The notes under the pieces are model-generated. The model saw only the letters and a program-made list of their open reading frames with translations. It did no database searches and was not told the origin of the DNA. Of a DNA stretch of 64,000 nt, positions 42,403 through 53,097 are shown in pieces (position 1 is the first letter of the stretch; every line of letters begins with the position of its first letter). Origin of the DNA: Maniola hyperantus (lineage: Eukaryota; Arthropoda; Insecta; Lepidoptera; Nymphalidae); contig NC_048545.1 of NCBI RefSeq assembly GCF_902806685.2, positions 9,659,852 to 9,723,851 on the forward strand, in the 5' to 3' direction. Made by a program: the position numbers and the translations under genes.

Positions 42403-42564
42403 TGTAGGTAAATATGTATCTGTGAGCTCTTCCGTGAGTATTACCGTGTGATTTTTTATTTATTCATAGACTAGCGCCTCTATCAGACTTGCTGGCAAGT
42501 CATGATGCAGCCTAACATGAAGCGCGCTTGTCTAGAAGATGCCTATTCACTCTCGACTTGAAAG

Positions 42565-42774
42565 TCAGTAGGGTAAGGTAAAGGAAACTGATGCCAGGCG
42601 TTCCATATCCTGGCGGTTCAAATTAGAAACGAGGAGGCAAATCGCTTCGTACGTGTCCGTAAAATTTAGACTACGTACCTTGTGTAGACCTTGATGACGG
42701 CGAAGGCGAAAGATGAAGGAGGAACTAGGTAAAAAAGTTCTTGGGCACATTCTCATCAGAAAGATGTTCATCAA
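42565..42774 (-). other. Coding-like frame, unknown
   Basis: The minus-strand 69-codon frame includes SFIFRLRRHQGLHKVRSLNF and EAICLLVSNLNRQDMERLASV and ends at TGA. Composition is protein-like and codons are not simply AT-biased. I could not assign a family; a fragment of a transposon is likely. No splice or promoter support. Confidence 0.2.
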
Positions 42775-43408
42775 ATTAGAATTTCTCCATTTTTAATACG
42801 ATTTTTATTCCTCCTTCTTATCGTGATTTTTAATACAGAGCCGACATTGTAATTTTATACCGTATCAATGTATAATAAACATTTACGCTTTTTGGCAAAC
42901 GAGCTTTTTGGTGGGCCGTTAAAACTTATCGCCCGCACGCAGCTATGTTCCGATGTTAAATAAATGTGCGGTTGATCGGTAAAGGGGCATAAGTCACAAA
43001 CGGAAAAGTTTTTAACTTCAAGTGTACCTTTCTTCTTCTACTTTTCATTGATGGATTGCTTTAAGTTGAGTCAACACAGCACAGTTTACATCGCCATGCG
43101 CAAAATTTTAGATGAATAAATTCAAAACACTTGAGTTAGGATTAATTAAATTCTTTTTTTAAATGAAAAACAGCGCACCTTGTAAAGTCCACTTCCGCGA
43201 CACTTTATATAAATTAATTTAATGAACTAAATCTGGTTTGAAAAATAGGTTTCTAATTAAAAATTACTCATCTGACTCTAACATAGGTTCAACTCTACTT
43301 CTAGGTTAAGGGAAAGAGGATTAATGGCCATTTTACCCGACTGCGACGAAGTCCAGATGAGGGTTCTGTGTTTGACCTGTGTGTTTTATTTTTATTCTGA
43401 TACAAGTT

Positions 43409-43611
43409 AACCCTTGACTGCGTCTCATCTGATATTAAGTGATGATGCAGGCTAGCTTGGAAGGGGTATGATAGTTTTATTAAACCCATACTCCTGATCG
43501 GTTTCTAAAAGACATCGCATCGGAACGCTAAATCGCTTGGTGGCATGACTTTGACATTAGTGTGGGTGTGGTAACTAGCCACGGTCTAAGCCTCTCACCA
43601 GATAAAGTGTA
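43409..43611 (-). repeat. SINE S3, 3' portion
   Basis: Reverse: GATACAAGTTAACCCTTGACTGCG, TAAGTGATGATGCAGGCTAGC, CGCTAAATCGCTTGGTGGCATGAC, GTAACTAGCCACGG, CTCACCAGAT. Confidence 0.75.
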
Positions 43612-43907
43612 AAAAAACCTAGGTATAGCAGAAAAGGAAAATCGTCAATAACCGACTTGTGGCCTTTTCCGCTCAGCTGCTCTTATGTAATAATAATAAT
43701 ATATGATTGAGGTACACTGGTCTGGAGCTTCCTTTATGTGGTTGGTGGTAAATTATTATAGCTCCATTTTTCGATTAACAATCCGGAGTTTACTGCTGGC
43801 TCGACTGATTTAACAGTTATTTGGGCTTGAACAGGGACTGATAAGGTGTAGCCTATCACGTATTTATTAGTCAATGAGCACACATTTTCAACATGACCTA
43901 CGGAATG

Positions 43908-44108
43908 GTTCGGTAACTCAGTCTCTAACACTGAATGATAGCCACCGAGCTCATTTTACATTGGTTGTTTCTACATTGCTGCTTTACTGAGTGATGTTAA
44001 AAGTTTTTTTTGTAGAAAACCTTCAATACAAATCTATAGCATCTAAATATAATATATCAAGCTTATCTCGGTGGCTATCATTCAGTGTTAGACACTGAGT
44101 TAGCGAAT
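43908..44108. mobile_element. MITE M4 with 42-bp inverted repeats
   Basis: Arms 43908-43949 and 44067-44108 differ at only about three positions (core TCTAACACTGAATGATAGCC). They enclose 117 AT-rich bp. No second copy in the window. Confidence 0.75.
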
Positions 44109-44492
44109 CAACCCTCAGGTCACATCAGTCTGTCGCAGAACCGATGCGACGCACGGCTGAGCGGGCAGATTGTTCTGTACGCTTAGTACGTGATTTTATA
44201 TCTCACCAACGTTGATAGTATTCGAGTATCGAAACAATTCCGCGTTATAGCAAACTGGATCTTAACTGCCTTGTTTTAAAGCTCAAGTTTGTCTACATAT
44301 CTACAGCCAGCGCTCCAAGCGGAAACGTTGCGAAATTAAAATCAGTGGCATTCCATTTTTGACTTCAATTCAAGGCGTTTTAAGTCCATTTTACTTTGAC
44401 GTTATTGTGTTTTGACTCTCGATTGTAATTAGTATACCGTGTATACTAATTACATAACGCAATAGATACCTATATGTGGTTTCCATTCCAAA
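44109..44492. other. Unique stretch
   Basis: I see no gene. 44140-44330 has more balanced base composition but all frames are interrupted. Confidence 0.4.
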
Positions 44493-44605
44493 AAGTTTTT
44501 GCCAGGCTACGCGATGGAAATATGGCCAAAACCCTTCTCACTCTGAGAGGAACCTCATGCTCTGTAGTGAGTCGGCGATGGTTTGATCATGATGATGATT
44601 ATGAG
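44493..44605 (+). repeat. SINE S1, 3' end
   Basis: GTTTTTGCCAGGCTACGCG, GGCCAAAACCCTTCTCACTCTGAGAGG, TGTAGTGAGTCGGCGATGG, (GAT)n. Confidence 0.65.
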
Positions 44606-45094
44606 TCTATATTACAATAATATGAAAACAAAAATTAAAACTAGTTGATACAGACTTACTTAACGTACCATAATATTTTCATTTCTTCCAGAAAAATACA
44701 ATAAATTTCTCTAAAAGTGGCTAAGTGGGTGAGAGTAATTTATACAGATATTTAATTTCCCCTTCTATGCCGGTGCAAACATGCTCATATTATGTGTTTT
44801 CATTACTGCATTGTGTATGGGTTAGAACTCAGAACAATAAACTCATGCATTCGATTCTGAGCCGTATGCTTTTGGTATTAAGAGCTTCGTGTAATTTGCA
44901 GATGGCTATTTGGTATATAGGCCTAAGCTCGTATGAATGTACTAGCAGGTATTATTTACGAGGTACTGGATCCCAACTGTGCTCGTTAAAGGATATTGTG
45001 CTTACAAACACTGTGCAGGCGGGCTTTAATAAATATGAATAATGTTTATTACGTATCATAATCCTGCTACCTATAGGCACATGGGCACAAGATA

Positions 45095-45288
45095 GGTAAA
45101 TAAAAAAATCTATCAACGCCCAGCTCAAATTACTGGGCGGATCGGGCTGTTTGGCGTGAAGAAAGCTATTATGACGTAGACATACGCTAAGAAAGGATTT
45201 TTGAAAATTCATCCCCTAAGTTGGTAAATAGCGGTTTGAAATTTGTATATTTAGTCAACGCGGACTAAGTCGCGGGCATAAGCTAGTT
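45095..45288 (+). mobile_element. Helitron-like repeat, family B (degraded)
   Basis: ATCTATCAACGCCCAGCTCAAATTACTGG, GCTATTATGACGTAGACATACGC, ATTCATCCCCTAAG, CGCGGACTAAGTCGCGGGCATAAG-CTAG|T. Confidence 0.6.
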
Positions 45289-45334
45289 TTAGCTATAAGT
45301 TCGTTCGCCTGAACGTCTAGCCGATCTAAAAGCC

Positions 45335-45600
45335 ATCATCATCATCAACCCATCGCCCATTCACTACAGGGCCCGGGGCTCCTCTCAGACTGTGAAGGGT
45401 TTGGCCATAGTCCACTGTACACACAGACGCTGGTCAAGTGCAGATTGGCAGACTTCAGACAGACAACTCTCTGGCATGCAGATTTCCTTACGATGATTTC
45501 CTTCATTATTAAAGCAAGAGATATTTAATTGCATAAACGCACATAGGTACCAAGGTAGGTACCTACTTACTCGCAGCTCCGACAAGTTAGAGGTGGATTA
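45335..45600 (-). repeat. SINE S1, reverse, mutated
   Basis: (CAT)n, CAACCCATCGCCC, GTGAAGGGTTTGGCCATAGTCC, GATTGGCAGACTTCAGACAG, TTAAAGCAAGAGATATTTAATTGC. The head is replaced by a TACCTACTTACTC stretch. Confidence 0.6.
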
Positions 45601-47640
45601 GGAGGTTAGGAGGCTAAGGTTTTCAATCACTGGCCAATCACCAATTTACCAATTAAACAACAATTAATAATAAAAATAAAAATAGCACAAAATGAGTCTT
45701 TTCATTTAAACATTGCTCTAAAAAAGAAGTTGGAGCAACACCAAATGCTTTTATACAGCTTTAATATTTCTATAATCTTCCTAAAAGTAATATGTATGCC
45801 TAAATCACCTTTGTATTTTACTTGTGAGGTGACGTCTTCATAGGTGTGAACAAGATATGGTAGGAGAGGAGTAAGACAAAGTTAGTAACATGAACAAACT
45901 TAACTAAGAGTTTATTTCGCCATTATACGGGTATGTTACCTATATTCAGTTACGAAGGTATATAGAAAGCAATTTAAACTTTGAATGCATGTTAAAACAC
46001 TCTAGAGTTAACATAACGTAGTGAAATAGCACACTTTGGGTACTGAAATAATACATGTTATGTACTTGGAAACGCTCTTGTATATTACGATAGTGAAAAA
46101 AATCAAAATCAGTTCATTAAGTCTTTGAGATCATCGCAGCAATACATAGGCAGCCTAGGTGCATACAAGGTCAAATACATAACTTCCTTTTTTGAAATTT
46201 GTTAAAAACTCGTTATGGATGAAAAACAAAATGCAATGCTAAGAAGTATCATTTTGACATAAAGTAAGTGAACCTTAAATGAAATAATTTACTAAAAAAA
46301 TAGTAAAATTACAGAATTCAAAATAGATACATGGAAGTGGTACTACGTACCTACTTCAAAACGCGTAAACTTGGCACTCGCGCAGATATAATATCTATAC
46401 GTAGTAGTACATACAATTTCTTTGCTACCTATACTCTGATTTTTAATTCGATGGAATTCTGACGGTATCATTTTTATACATCAGGGGAGTTATTTGTATG
46501 AAAAACAGTGTTACCACCACCTGAAGTTCGATTTTACCCCAAAGTACATTAAATCCCTATCAATATAAAAAGCCCTAAGACATAACTTCGCACTAAAATA
46601 GGGTGCAATCTTTAACAGTGGAAAGTGGAAACTGGCAGCAATGGGATCGGTTGATTTGAGAATGTAATCTTGACTTATATGTTGAACATTTCTAATTTAT
46701 TTTTAGTTCCTTTTAATTTTAATCATCTTGATGTGCCTAAAAGTACACGCTTAGATTATGATTCAGGATTTTTTAAGAAATTCGGCCAAATCGGTTGATT
46801 TGTTCTCAAGTTATGATCTTACATACATGCGGCAATTGATTTACGTACTTAAATTGACCTGTGTACAATATTTAAAGTTTTCTTTGTGGGAATTATTTTA
46901 TCTCTGGTAACATTAAGAAACGTCATAATTCCACGGAATTAAAAATCAGACTACCTACAGTATTTTGTGAAGTTATTACGAAAACAAACGTATTTGTCTA
47001 GAGTTACAGTTTAATTTACTTTACTTTGGATGTTACAGATGTTACGTGCTTTCGAACTATCTTTGTATGACTGTTACCTAGTAAAAGTTGGGTGTCCCGG
47101 TATTAAAGACAGATTTTCAGATTAATTTATATTATAAACGTTCTAATACAGGCTACCAGAAAATAACAATCATTAAAAAAAAAAGAGAATAAAAGGATAA
47201 ACTGATTGACATTTCAATTATCCTATACACGTACAGCTTAAGCCGCAGGGTATAGAAACTTACAATACAACTAGCTCACTTGATTTTGTTAGTAAGTTTT
47301 TCTCCATAGTTATGTAGACCCCCACAAAGAAAGGATTTTCAGAAAAGTCGCAGCGGATCAGTTAATTCATTTATAACAATACATTTGATAGTATATTATT
47401 TATTACATGATATGCCCCGGCGTCGCCCGGCTAGTTTTACCTATTCCATACATAAATATGATTTTGTTATATTACAATATTAGGTAGGTTCATACCTTCA
47501 TCGTGAAGTATTTTGAATGATAATGAAACCGATTGAAATGCACTGAGAAATTTAGGTAAATTTTGTTTTTACTGAAATCTAGTCTAAGTACAGTTTTATT
47601 ATAAGTATAGATATTGAGAAAAATGTTTCCCTGAACGTAT
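45601..47640. other. Largest nearly repeat-free stretch
   Basis: About 2 kb of AT-rich DNA without a recognisable repeat family or supported exon. It may be ordinary intron or intergenic DNA. Confidence 0.4.
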
Positions 47641-47716
47641 GGCCATACATCGTGGGCTACAAGTCACAATCTTCATTAATCTCATGGAAGTGGCTCTTTT
47701 GTCTTTGTTTTCTTCA

Positions 47717-47850
47717 GCTTAAGATGGAAAAATATGAAACGCACGACTCTGCCTCCGCGAGAAAAATCGACTTGCCTTTGCTTTGCTGTAGCAGAAAATG
47801 AGTTAGATATCAGGGCTGTAAGAACCTGGCATTCCAGTTTAGTAAGAATT
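47717..47850. other. Exon-like island, strand and frame undecided
   Basis: A very good + acceptor (TTTTGTCTTTGTTTTCTTCAG, ending 47716) precedes a balanced-composition segment open in two + frames. One gives a short C terminus (MEKYETHDSASARKIDLPLL...stop); the other is 45 codons long. The minus strand is also open. It might be an exon of an unrecognised gene. No partner exon was identified. Confidence 0.2.
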
Positions 47851-47851
47851 A

Positions 47852-48010
47852 GCTGATGACCGTGACTTCGTCCGGTGGAATCAGGTTTTTTAAAATCCCG
47901 TGGGAACTCTTTGATTTTCCGGAATAAAAAGTAGCCTATATGTCACTCTCCAGGTGTTTAACAGCTGTATCCATGCAAAAAATCACGTTACAAAATTTAG
48001 TCAAATAAAA
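47852..48010 (-). mobile_element. Helitron-like repeat, variant
   Basis: TTAGCTGATGACCGTGACTTCGTCC, AATCCCGTGGGAACTCTTTGATTTTCCGG, AGTAGCCTATATGTCACTCTCCAGG, CATGCAAAAAATCACG. Same variant as 61966-62185 in reverse. Confidence 0.6.
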
Positions 48011-48675
48011 AAAACAATAATAATCAAATTTAAAAATTAATCTTTAAAGTAAGTCAAATCTTTGAAAAGTTTGGGTATAGAATATGCTTAAGAAATGAGT
48101 AGGGGTTGAATTTTTTAGGAATTATGCGGCATAAAACTATATATATCGACTATCGGGCTATGTAAAGAGAATCAAAATCTTTCAGTTTCAAATGAAATTA
48201 AAACCTTCTATTTACTTATAACTTAAAACTAGAAACTACTGTAAGTAGGTAGCCGGTAGGTACTAAGTATCCATACAGACAGTAAACGTTCTAAGTACAC
48301 ACTTGCAAAAAACAAGTAAATAAACCAGGCAAAATAAAAAATAGAAGATAGAACAAAGAAAAGTTAAGATATCAAAAAGACAAATCTTATTGAGTTAAAT
48401 ATTTTCCTTACCGTCAACTGTCCTATTATCTCTTATCGAGTTACTATAAAGAAAATAAACGATGAAACTGACTCGGGAAAATCTCTCAAAGGTTCAAAGG
48501 CAAGTCTAAAAGTTTACAGTTTGTAAAAGTTTTAAAACACTTTATCTGTCTACAGAAATAGTCAAAGGGACGGACGGACAACTTGACTGTTCTCTACAGC
48601 TATTTTTAGCCTAAGAAGAAAAGACTAAGTATTTAGAAGTCAAACTTTTTATGTAGCCTAGACAGGACACATAAA

Positions 48676-48900
48676 AACACGAGGGTTGTGCCTCAGGGGC
48701 GTACGGACTAACCATTAGTCCAACAACTCCACCCATCCCAACGTCATCCTAAGCCGTGGTCCGAGCCTCACAGGAGGCGCCCTTACGTGGTCGTTGCCTC
48801 CAGACCTCTCAAATTATTTCTTCGAGCCCTAGGGCTCACCCCCAGGCGGAGCTTGTAGGGCCTATGCAGTATAGTCAATCCGAAACAACACACACAAAAT
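48676..48900. other. GC-rich fragment, probably LINE 3' UTR
   Basis: Contains CTCAGGGGCGTACGG, CCTCACAGGAGGCGCCC and TCGAGCCCTAGGGCTCACCC (a palindrome). No open frame. It stands out from its AT-rich surroundings and is not repeated in the window. Confidence 0.3.
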
Positions 48901-49014
48901 GTGTTTGCATGCTTTGCTTCCCCGAGTAAAATATTGTGCTAGCTATCTTATTATTATTTAGAAGAAAAATCAAATAAAAAATATACATTTTTCTACAATA
49001 TCATCTTGTCTACC

Positions 49015-49175
49015 GACTAGCATGTGCCCGCGACTTCCTCCGCGTGGACTACAAAAATTTGAAACCCCTATTTTACCACCCTAGGTACTATTATATATTC
49101 TGTGCCTAGGGGTTGAATTTTTAAAAATCCTTTCTTAGCTGATGCTAGTCATAATAGCTATCCATTATGTCCAGA
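49015..49175 (-). mobile_element. Helitron-like repeat, family B, 3' half
   Basis: ACTAGCATGTGCCCGCGACTTCCTCCGCGTGGACTAC, GCCTAGGGGTTGAATTTTTAAAAATCC, ATAATAGCTATCC. Confidence 0.6.
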
Positions 49176-49459
49176 ACTGAGCCCATTTTAATAATTTTTT
49201 ACCATTGCAAAGCTACTTTATTTAGAAGTGTCATAAGTAGGTTTTAAATCACATATGTACCACGGATGAAGTCACGAGAATAGTGTTTCATGTATACATA
49301 TTATAAATGCATTCCTTTATGCCACAATGTAACGGTAGCATAAAATAAGGGAAAATAATTCAATAAAATCCTCCAAGATATGCCTAACTCTGTTCCTAAA
49401 AATACGTCTTCAACCGGAGTATAAGGAGATAAATGTTGCTATATTTTATAAGGAGCCTC

Positions 49460-49567
49460 GACCCTTGGACAAACTTAATAAAAATAAATAAGATCCGGCA
49501 AGAGTCGACGACAACTTTTCTTGGCAATTTCCGTCCGATATAGGAGTCAGGGATACGTGAAATTAAG
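49460..49567 (-). repeat. Low-copy repeat L2, copy 2
   Basis: Reverse partner of 39022-39130: GACCCTTGGACAAACTTAATAAAAATAAATAAGATCCGG, TCTTGGCAATTTCCGTCC, GGGATACGTGAAATT. Confidence 0.65.
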
Positions 49568-50360
49568 AATTAACCAGCTTTATCTGTACGAGACGACAGC
49601 TTGATTTAGTTTTATACAAGCCGCGACTGCTTTACTATCTTGAACCCGTCCAACGATTAGTGTCTATTCGGACGGACCACATCCCAACGATACTATAACC
49701 ACAGAATAAGGCCGCGCTCACTTTGCATGCATTTAAAAAAAATCTAAATCTGGCAAAATTCAGAAAGTTATCTTTCAGGAACAAATACGAAGTAAATGAG
49801 TATTTTGACCAAAGTTTTATGGAAAAACATGTAGATGCATAATTGTTATGCGCGCAAAACTCATTACCATAAGGGTTCGATGTATGATTAGTCTACTATT
49901 ATCGAAAACCTAACTAAAATTTGAATTTTCGCGGCTGGCTCTATCAAATCACCTACAAGACGTTCTGACCTGAACTGTTGAAGAAATTATGACCTATACT
50001 AATACAAGTACGCTGGACCTACGATTGCCAACCTGTTTTTGAAGTAATTTGATTTTTCCCATTTTGGCACTGATACTCAGTCGGTACTCTGAACTAAATG
50101 TTAATGGTGAGACATATTCTTTAAACATTGTGTTACCGAAGACCAATTGACACAAACTATCAAATTTAACTCCAGCTAAGCTTAGTGGGCCCTTAAATTG
50201 GCGCAAAAATAACTATCATTTTGTATGGCACACCTCTTCCTTCCATTTCATTGGTTATGAGTATGACTTAACTACCACTTCAACTTTTAACTTTTAAAAT
50301 ATACTTATCAGACACGATAAGAATAACGATTGAACCAATTAATAGTAATAGTTGGTAGGT

Positions 50361-50475
50361 AGGTTCATTCGTTGCATAAACAAGTTTTGTTATTTTAAAA
50401 TATCTTGGGGAAAACGCACACCGTTCTTGTAATAGTAATAAGTTTACAAACTTACTCGTATTTATCTGACTTCAC
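50361..50475 (+). repeat. Duplicated segment upstream of the TIL gene, copy 1
   Basis: TCGTTGCATAAACAAGTTTTGTTATTTTAAAA, GGGGAAAACGCACACCGTTCTTGTAATA, TTATCTGACTTCA. It recurs at 54586-54690, downstream of the gene. Confidence 0.7.
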
Positions 50476-50530
50476 TTCAGGTTCATGTCTTCAATAATGT
50501 CTAAAATAAAAGCAGAAACAATTTTATACG

Positions 50531-50692
50531 CTACTTCGACGTCTGCGTGGACTACACAAATTTCAAATCACTATTTTACCCTCTTTAGGGGTTGAATTTT
50601 TCAAAATCCTTTCTTAGCGGATGTCAAATAGGGGTCAAATAGGGGTTTGAAAATTGTGAAGTCCACGAGGACAAAGCCGCGAGCATAAGCTA
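50531..50692. mobile_element. Palindromic pair of family B ends
   Basis: 50531-50620 is a reverse B end (ACTTCGACGTCTGCGTGGACTAC ... TTAGCGGATGTC). 50621-50692 is a forward B end (AAATAGGGGTTTGAAAATTGTG ... GCCGCGAGCATAAG-CTAG|T). The two face outward, making a foldback. Confidence 0.6.
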
Positions 50693-50777
50693 GTAAATAA
50701 ATATAAATACAATACAGACAAACCAATTTTATCTACTTGTATACATAGAGCGATAATTAATATAAATTATTCCGGTT

Positions 50778-50785
50778 TATAAAAG
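50778..50785 (+). promoter_or_regulatory. TATA box of the TIL inhibitor gene
   Basis: TATAAAAG, 64 bp upstream of the ATG. Transcription would be expected to start about 30 bp downstream (50805-50820, near GGCCAGTAGTC), giving a short 5' UTR. Confidence 0.7.
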
Positions 50786-50841
50786 AGATAAAAGTTCATG
50801 GAACAAACTAATGGCCAGTAGTCGTCCGTCGTGTCATCAAC

Positions 50842-50929
50842 ATGGTTGCCAAGTTCTTTGTTGTTCTCGTATTCGCATTTTTAGCGTCTACTGTCTCTAT
50901 GACGCCGGTTGATGACCGAAAACCATTTG
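50842..50929 (+). CDS. TIL-type protease inhibitor, exon 1 (signal peptide)
   Basis: ATG at 50842-50844 opens 29 codons plus one base: MVAKFFVVLVFAFLASTVSM followed by a short linker TPVDDRKPF. This is a typical insect signal peptide with a hydrophobic core at about 5-17; cleavage is probably after the Ser/Met region. A strong donor G|GTAAGT follows (phase 1). TATA box and short leader precede it. Spliced to 51951-52136, it makes a small secreted protein of roughly 100 residues. Confidence 0.88.
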
Positions 50930-51061
50930 GTAAGTGTTCGATTTAATTTAAATACCCAGCACCTTAAGTTTTGAAAATTTAGTATGAGTTTTTTTAAACT
51001 TTTAATTTAAAATATCATAATAAAATTTAAAGCTAACCTTATCTAATTACTATACAAATGT

Positions 51062-51222
51062 ATGATTTGCTGCCGCGTGGAATGCTGCCAAGAATACTGG
51101 CTGCATTTCCGCGCTGGACAGCCAGGCTGATCCGTTGTGCTATTAATCGCGGTAAAATATCTCGTAAAATTTTTGTAGCGCTAAGACTCCATGGCCTCAG
51201 GGTCTCCAGGGCAAAGCTCAAA
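51062..51222 (-). pseudogene. LINE ORF fragment
   Basis: The minus strand reads MSFALETLRPWSLSATKILR followed by AQRISLAVQRGNAASILGSIPRG. The AQRI(S/A)xAxQRGNAASxxG motif is common near the C terminus of TE-encoded proteins in insects. It is broken at both ends. Confidence 0.55.
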
Positions 51223-51235
51223 TATGAATCATAAT

Positions 51236-51500
51236 TGAGTTTGTTGTGGGCTTATCTCAACCTGGGCGGCGGCGCGGGGGCGCGTTTAGAACCCTTGTAG
51301 CTTTAGTTTTAAAAGAAAGATTGGCTTCCCATAGCACAGGGAATCCTAGTTTGGGGGCCAGGAACTTTGCATTGCTTCTACCAGGGTTATGTATAATTGT
51401 ATATATACCTAGTAAATTTTTTATCAAATAAAGATTTATTATTATTATTAAGTTTACGTAATTAATTATCACCACTTCATCATTATATTGCAAAATCAGC
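51236..51500 (+). repeat. Repeat K, copy interrupted by a LINE 3' end
   Basis: GAGTTTGTTGTGGGCTTATCTCAACCTGGGCG ... TAGCTTTAGTTTTAA, then a foreign segment (about 51320-51451: CTTCCCATAGCACAGGGAATCC ... CAAATAAAGATTTATTATTATTATT), then AGTTTACGTAATTAATTATCACCACTTCATC. At 34352 the two K halves are joined directly. Confidence 0.7.
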
Positions 51501-51950
51501 AAGTGTCAAGCGAGCAAACGAGCAGCCTGCTCGTTTGCTCGCTATATCTATTAAAAAAAAAAAAGTGTACCCAATTAGAATAAATGATTTGACTTTGTAA
51601 ACGAGATGGTGCGCGAACAATACATACTTAAGTCGGTATACACCTAATAAACTAATTAAATGTACTAAGGTACATAATTATACATGAAGGGTGGTGTGAC
51701 CTAGTTGACCAAACTCAGTAACTGGATGGGTGACCGACTTTCGAATTCTGAAAATTCACCTTTACCACTCCTCAGTGCTTCAGTTCTGGTTATTTTTTTG
51801 TCTTACTCGGAAGGATCTGGGATCTCACCGCGATGTTTTGCCGAAAAAAATCACTATTATTACATACAGACCTATATATAATGATTAGAGGAAGGTATCG
51901 CGACCCTATGGTCCAAGCGTAGAATATGAACGATTTTCTTTTGATTTCAG

Positions 51951-52136
51951 ACTGTCCTAAAAACGAAAAGTACTACAAATGCGAACTGGAAGTCTGCTAC
52001 AAGAAATGTGATCACCTTGTGAATTCACCCCCGTGCCCTCAGATCGCTGCGGACTGTTACAAGCCATCGTGTGAATGTATTGACAACTACGTTAGGACTA
52101 CTGATGGTGGACCTTGCATACCTGAGGATAAATGCA
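51951..52136 (+). CDS. TIL-type protease inhibitor, exon 2 (inhibitor domain)
   Basis: 62 codons, phase 1 at both ends, between ATTTCAG and A|GTAAGT. It encodes one complete trypsin-inhibitor-like (TIL) cysteine-rich domain: CPKNEKYYKCELEVC, KKC, PPCPQ, DCYKPSCEC, GPCIPEDKC. I count ten cysteines, the number needed for the five disulfides of the fold. Such proteins bind the active site of chymotrypsin/trypsin/elastase-like enzymes through a loop between Cys5 and Cys6 (here P-C-PQIAA-D-C). In insects they act in haemolymph, gut or cuticle against host or microbial proteases. One domain per phase-1 exon is the usual gene plan. Confidence 0.93.
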
Positions 52137-52959
52137 GTAAGTTTTTTTTAGGGGACCAACGGGATTATAAACCTCCGCTGTCCGTCCGCCCGTTCGTCTG
52201 TCTGGCAGCGGGCTGTATTTCAACAACTGTAATAGGTGGGGAATCAGAATTCACAGAATATTATGTAATTCTATTACCGCTATAATAAAAAATAATAAAA
52301 ATTTCAAAAATGCCGCCATGATAATAAAAAAATAAAAATTGTTATTTCTTGTACTATAGTACGGTACCCTTCGTGAGCGAGTGCGACTCGACTTAGCTGT
52401 TATTTTTAAATTCCGATACAAGTTAGCTCTTGACTGTGATCTGACCTACCTAGTAGTAAGTGATAATGCAGTACGTGCCTACTTCGATATCCCGTAGAAA
52501 CAGATAAACATTATACCAATGTACGTTTAAAACAGCCAGACCATTCCACTTGGAGTTCAAGGTTACGTACGACCAGGCGAGGTCATAGTCAAAGATAAAC
52601 TTGTAACCGGATAAATAAAACACTACTCTTAACAATTTTCCAACCATAAACAGAGTGAGTCTCTGGTCACCACGGTCACATTTATAGTATCCAACAGATC
52701 ATATTTTACCGATACAGGGTACGGGCTCAGCCAATATACGGTGTAGCATAAATCCACCTTAAACATTCTCCTTTTCATTGACTCGGCTATTAGATCTTTA
52801 TGTTTTCAGTCTGTCCTACTATTATCCGAGTAGACCTTTATCTTTTACTTAATTGCTGTAAAAAGATTTAGCGTTATTAACCTCGAATAAGGTAAATGAA
52901 GCTTACACCAGCCAGTACTGCCTTCTTGGAGCATAAAATACGATGTTATCTTGTTTCAG
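52137..52959 (+). other. Intron 2 of the TIL gene (proposed)
   Basis: GTAAGTTTTTTT donor to TTATCTTGTTTCAG. It includes an F-type repeat fragment (52147-52395) and a SINE S3 tail in reverse (52398-52480). An earlier acceptor at 52809 (TTTATGTTTTCAG) offers an alternative terminal exon that starts ICPT, like a decayed second TIL exon, and runs 20 codons to TAG. Confidence 0.55.
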
Positions 52960-52994
52960 GTACAACTGCGGGGCGAGCCCAGGAGGGATTTTAA
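52960..52994 (+). CDS. TIL-type protease inhibitor, proposed terminal exon
   Basis: After a pyrimidine-rich acceptor ending at 52959, 11 codons (STTAGRAQEGF when joined to the exon 2 base) and TAA at 52992-52994. AATAAA lies at 53069-53074. Its sequence is not conserved in any way I can test, and DNA after the stop (GCTTGAGCAGATACAACGCG) resembles 36421-36450, so part of the 3' UTR may be repeat-derived. The exon at 52810 is the rival. Confidence 0.45.
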
Positions 52995-53068
52995 AGCTTG
53001 AGCAGATACAACGCGTCACGAAAACTTGTCTAATGCAGCTCCTAGTTAAAATATAAGAAACTTCAAAT

Positions 53069-53074
53069 AATAAA
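53069..53074 (+). terminator. Polyadenylation signal, TIL gene
   Basis: AATAAA 75 bp after the proposed stop codon; the nearest such hexamer downstream. Confidence 0.5.
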
Positions 53075-53097
53075 CTATAAGAATATAAGGAACATGC

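Larger units (their letters stand above)
50930..51950 (+). other. Intron 1 of the TIL gene
   Basis: GT at 50930 and TTTTGATTTCAG ending at 51950. It contains a minus-strand LINE ORF remnant (51062-51222), repeat K with a nested insertion (51236-51500), and a CTCGTTTGCTCGCTAT..A-run retroposon end (51510-51565). Confidence 0.8.

Noticed and set aside
48408..48440. 32-nt micro-exon-like segment on the minus strand (acceptor TTTATTTTCTTTATAG, donor G|GTAAGG)
   Set aside because: Phases 2 to 1 do not fit between the two called minus exons, and such a short AT-rich piece can arise by chance.
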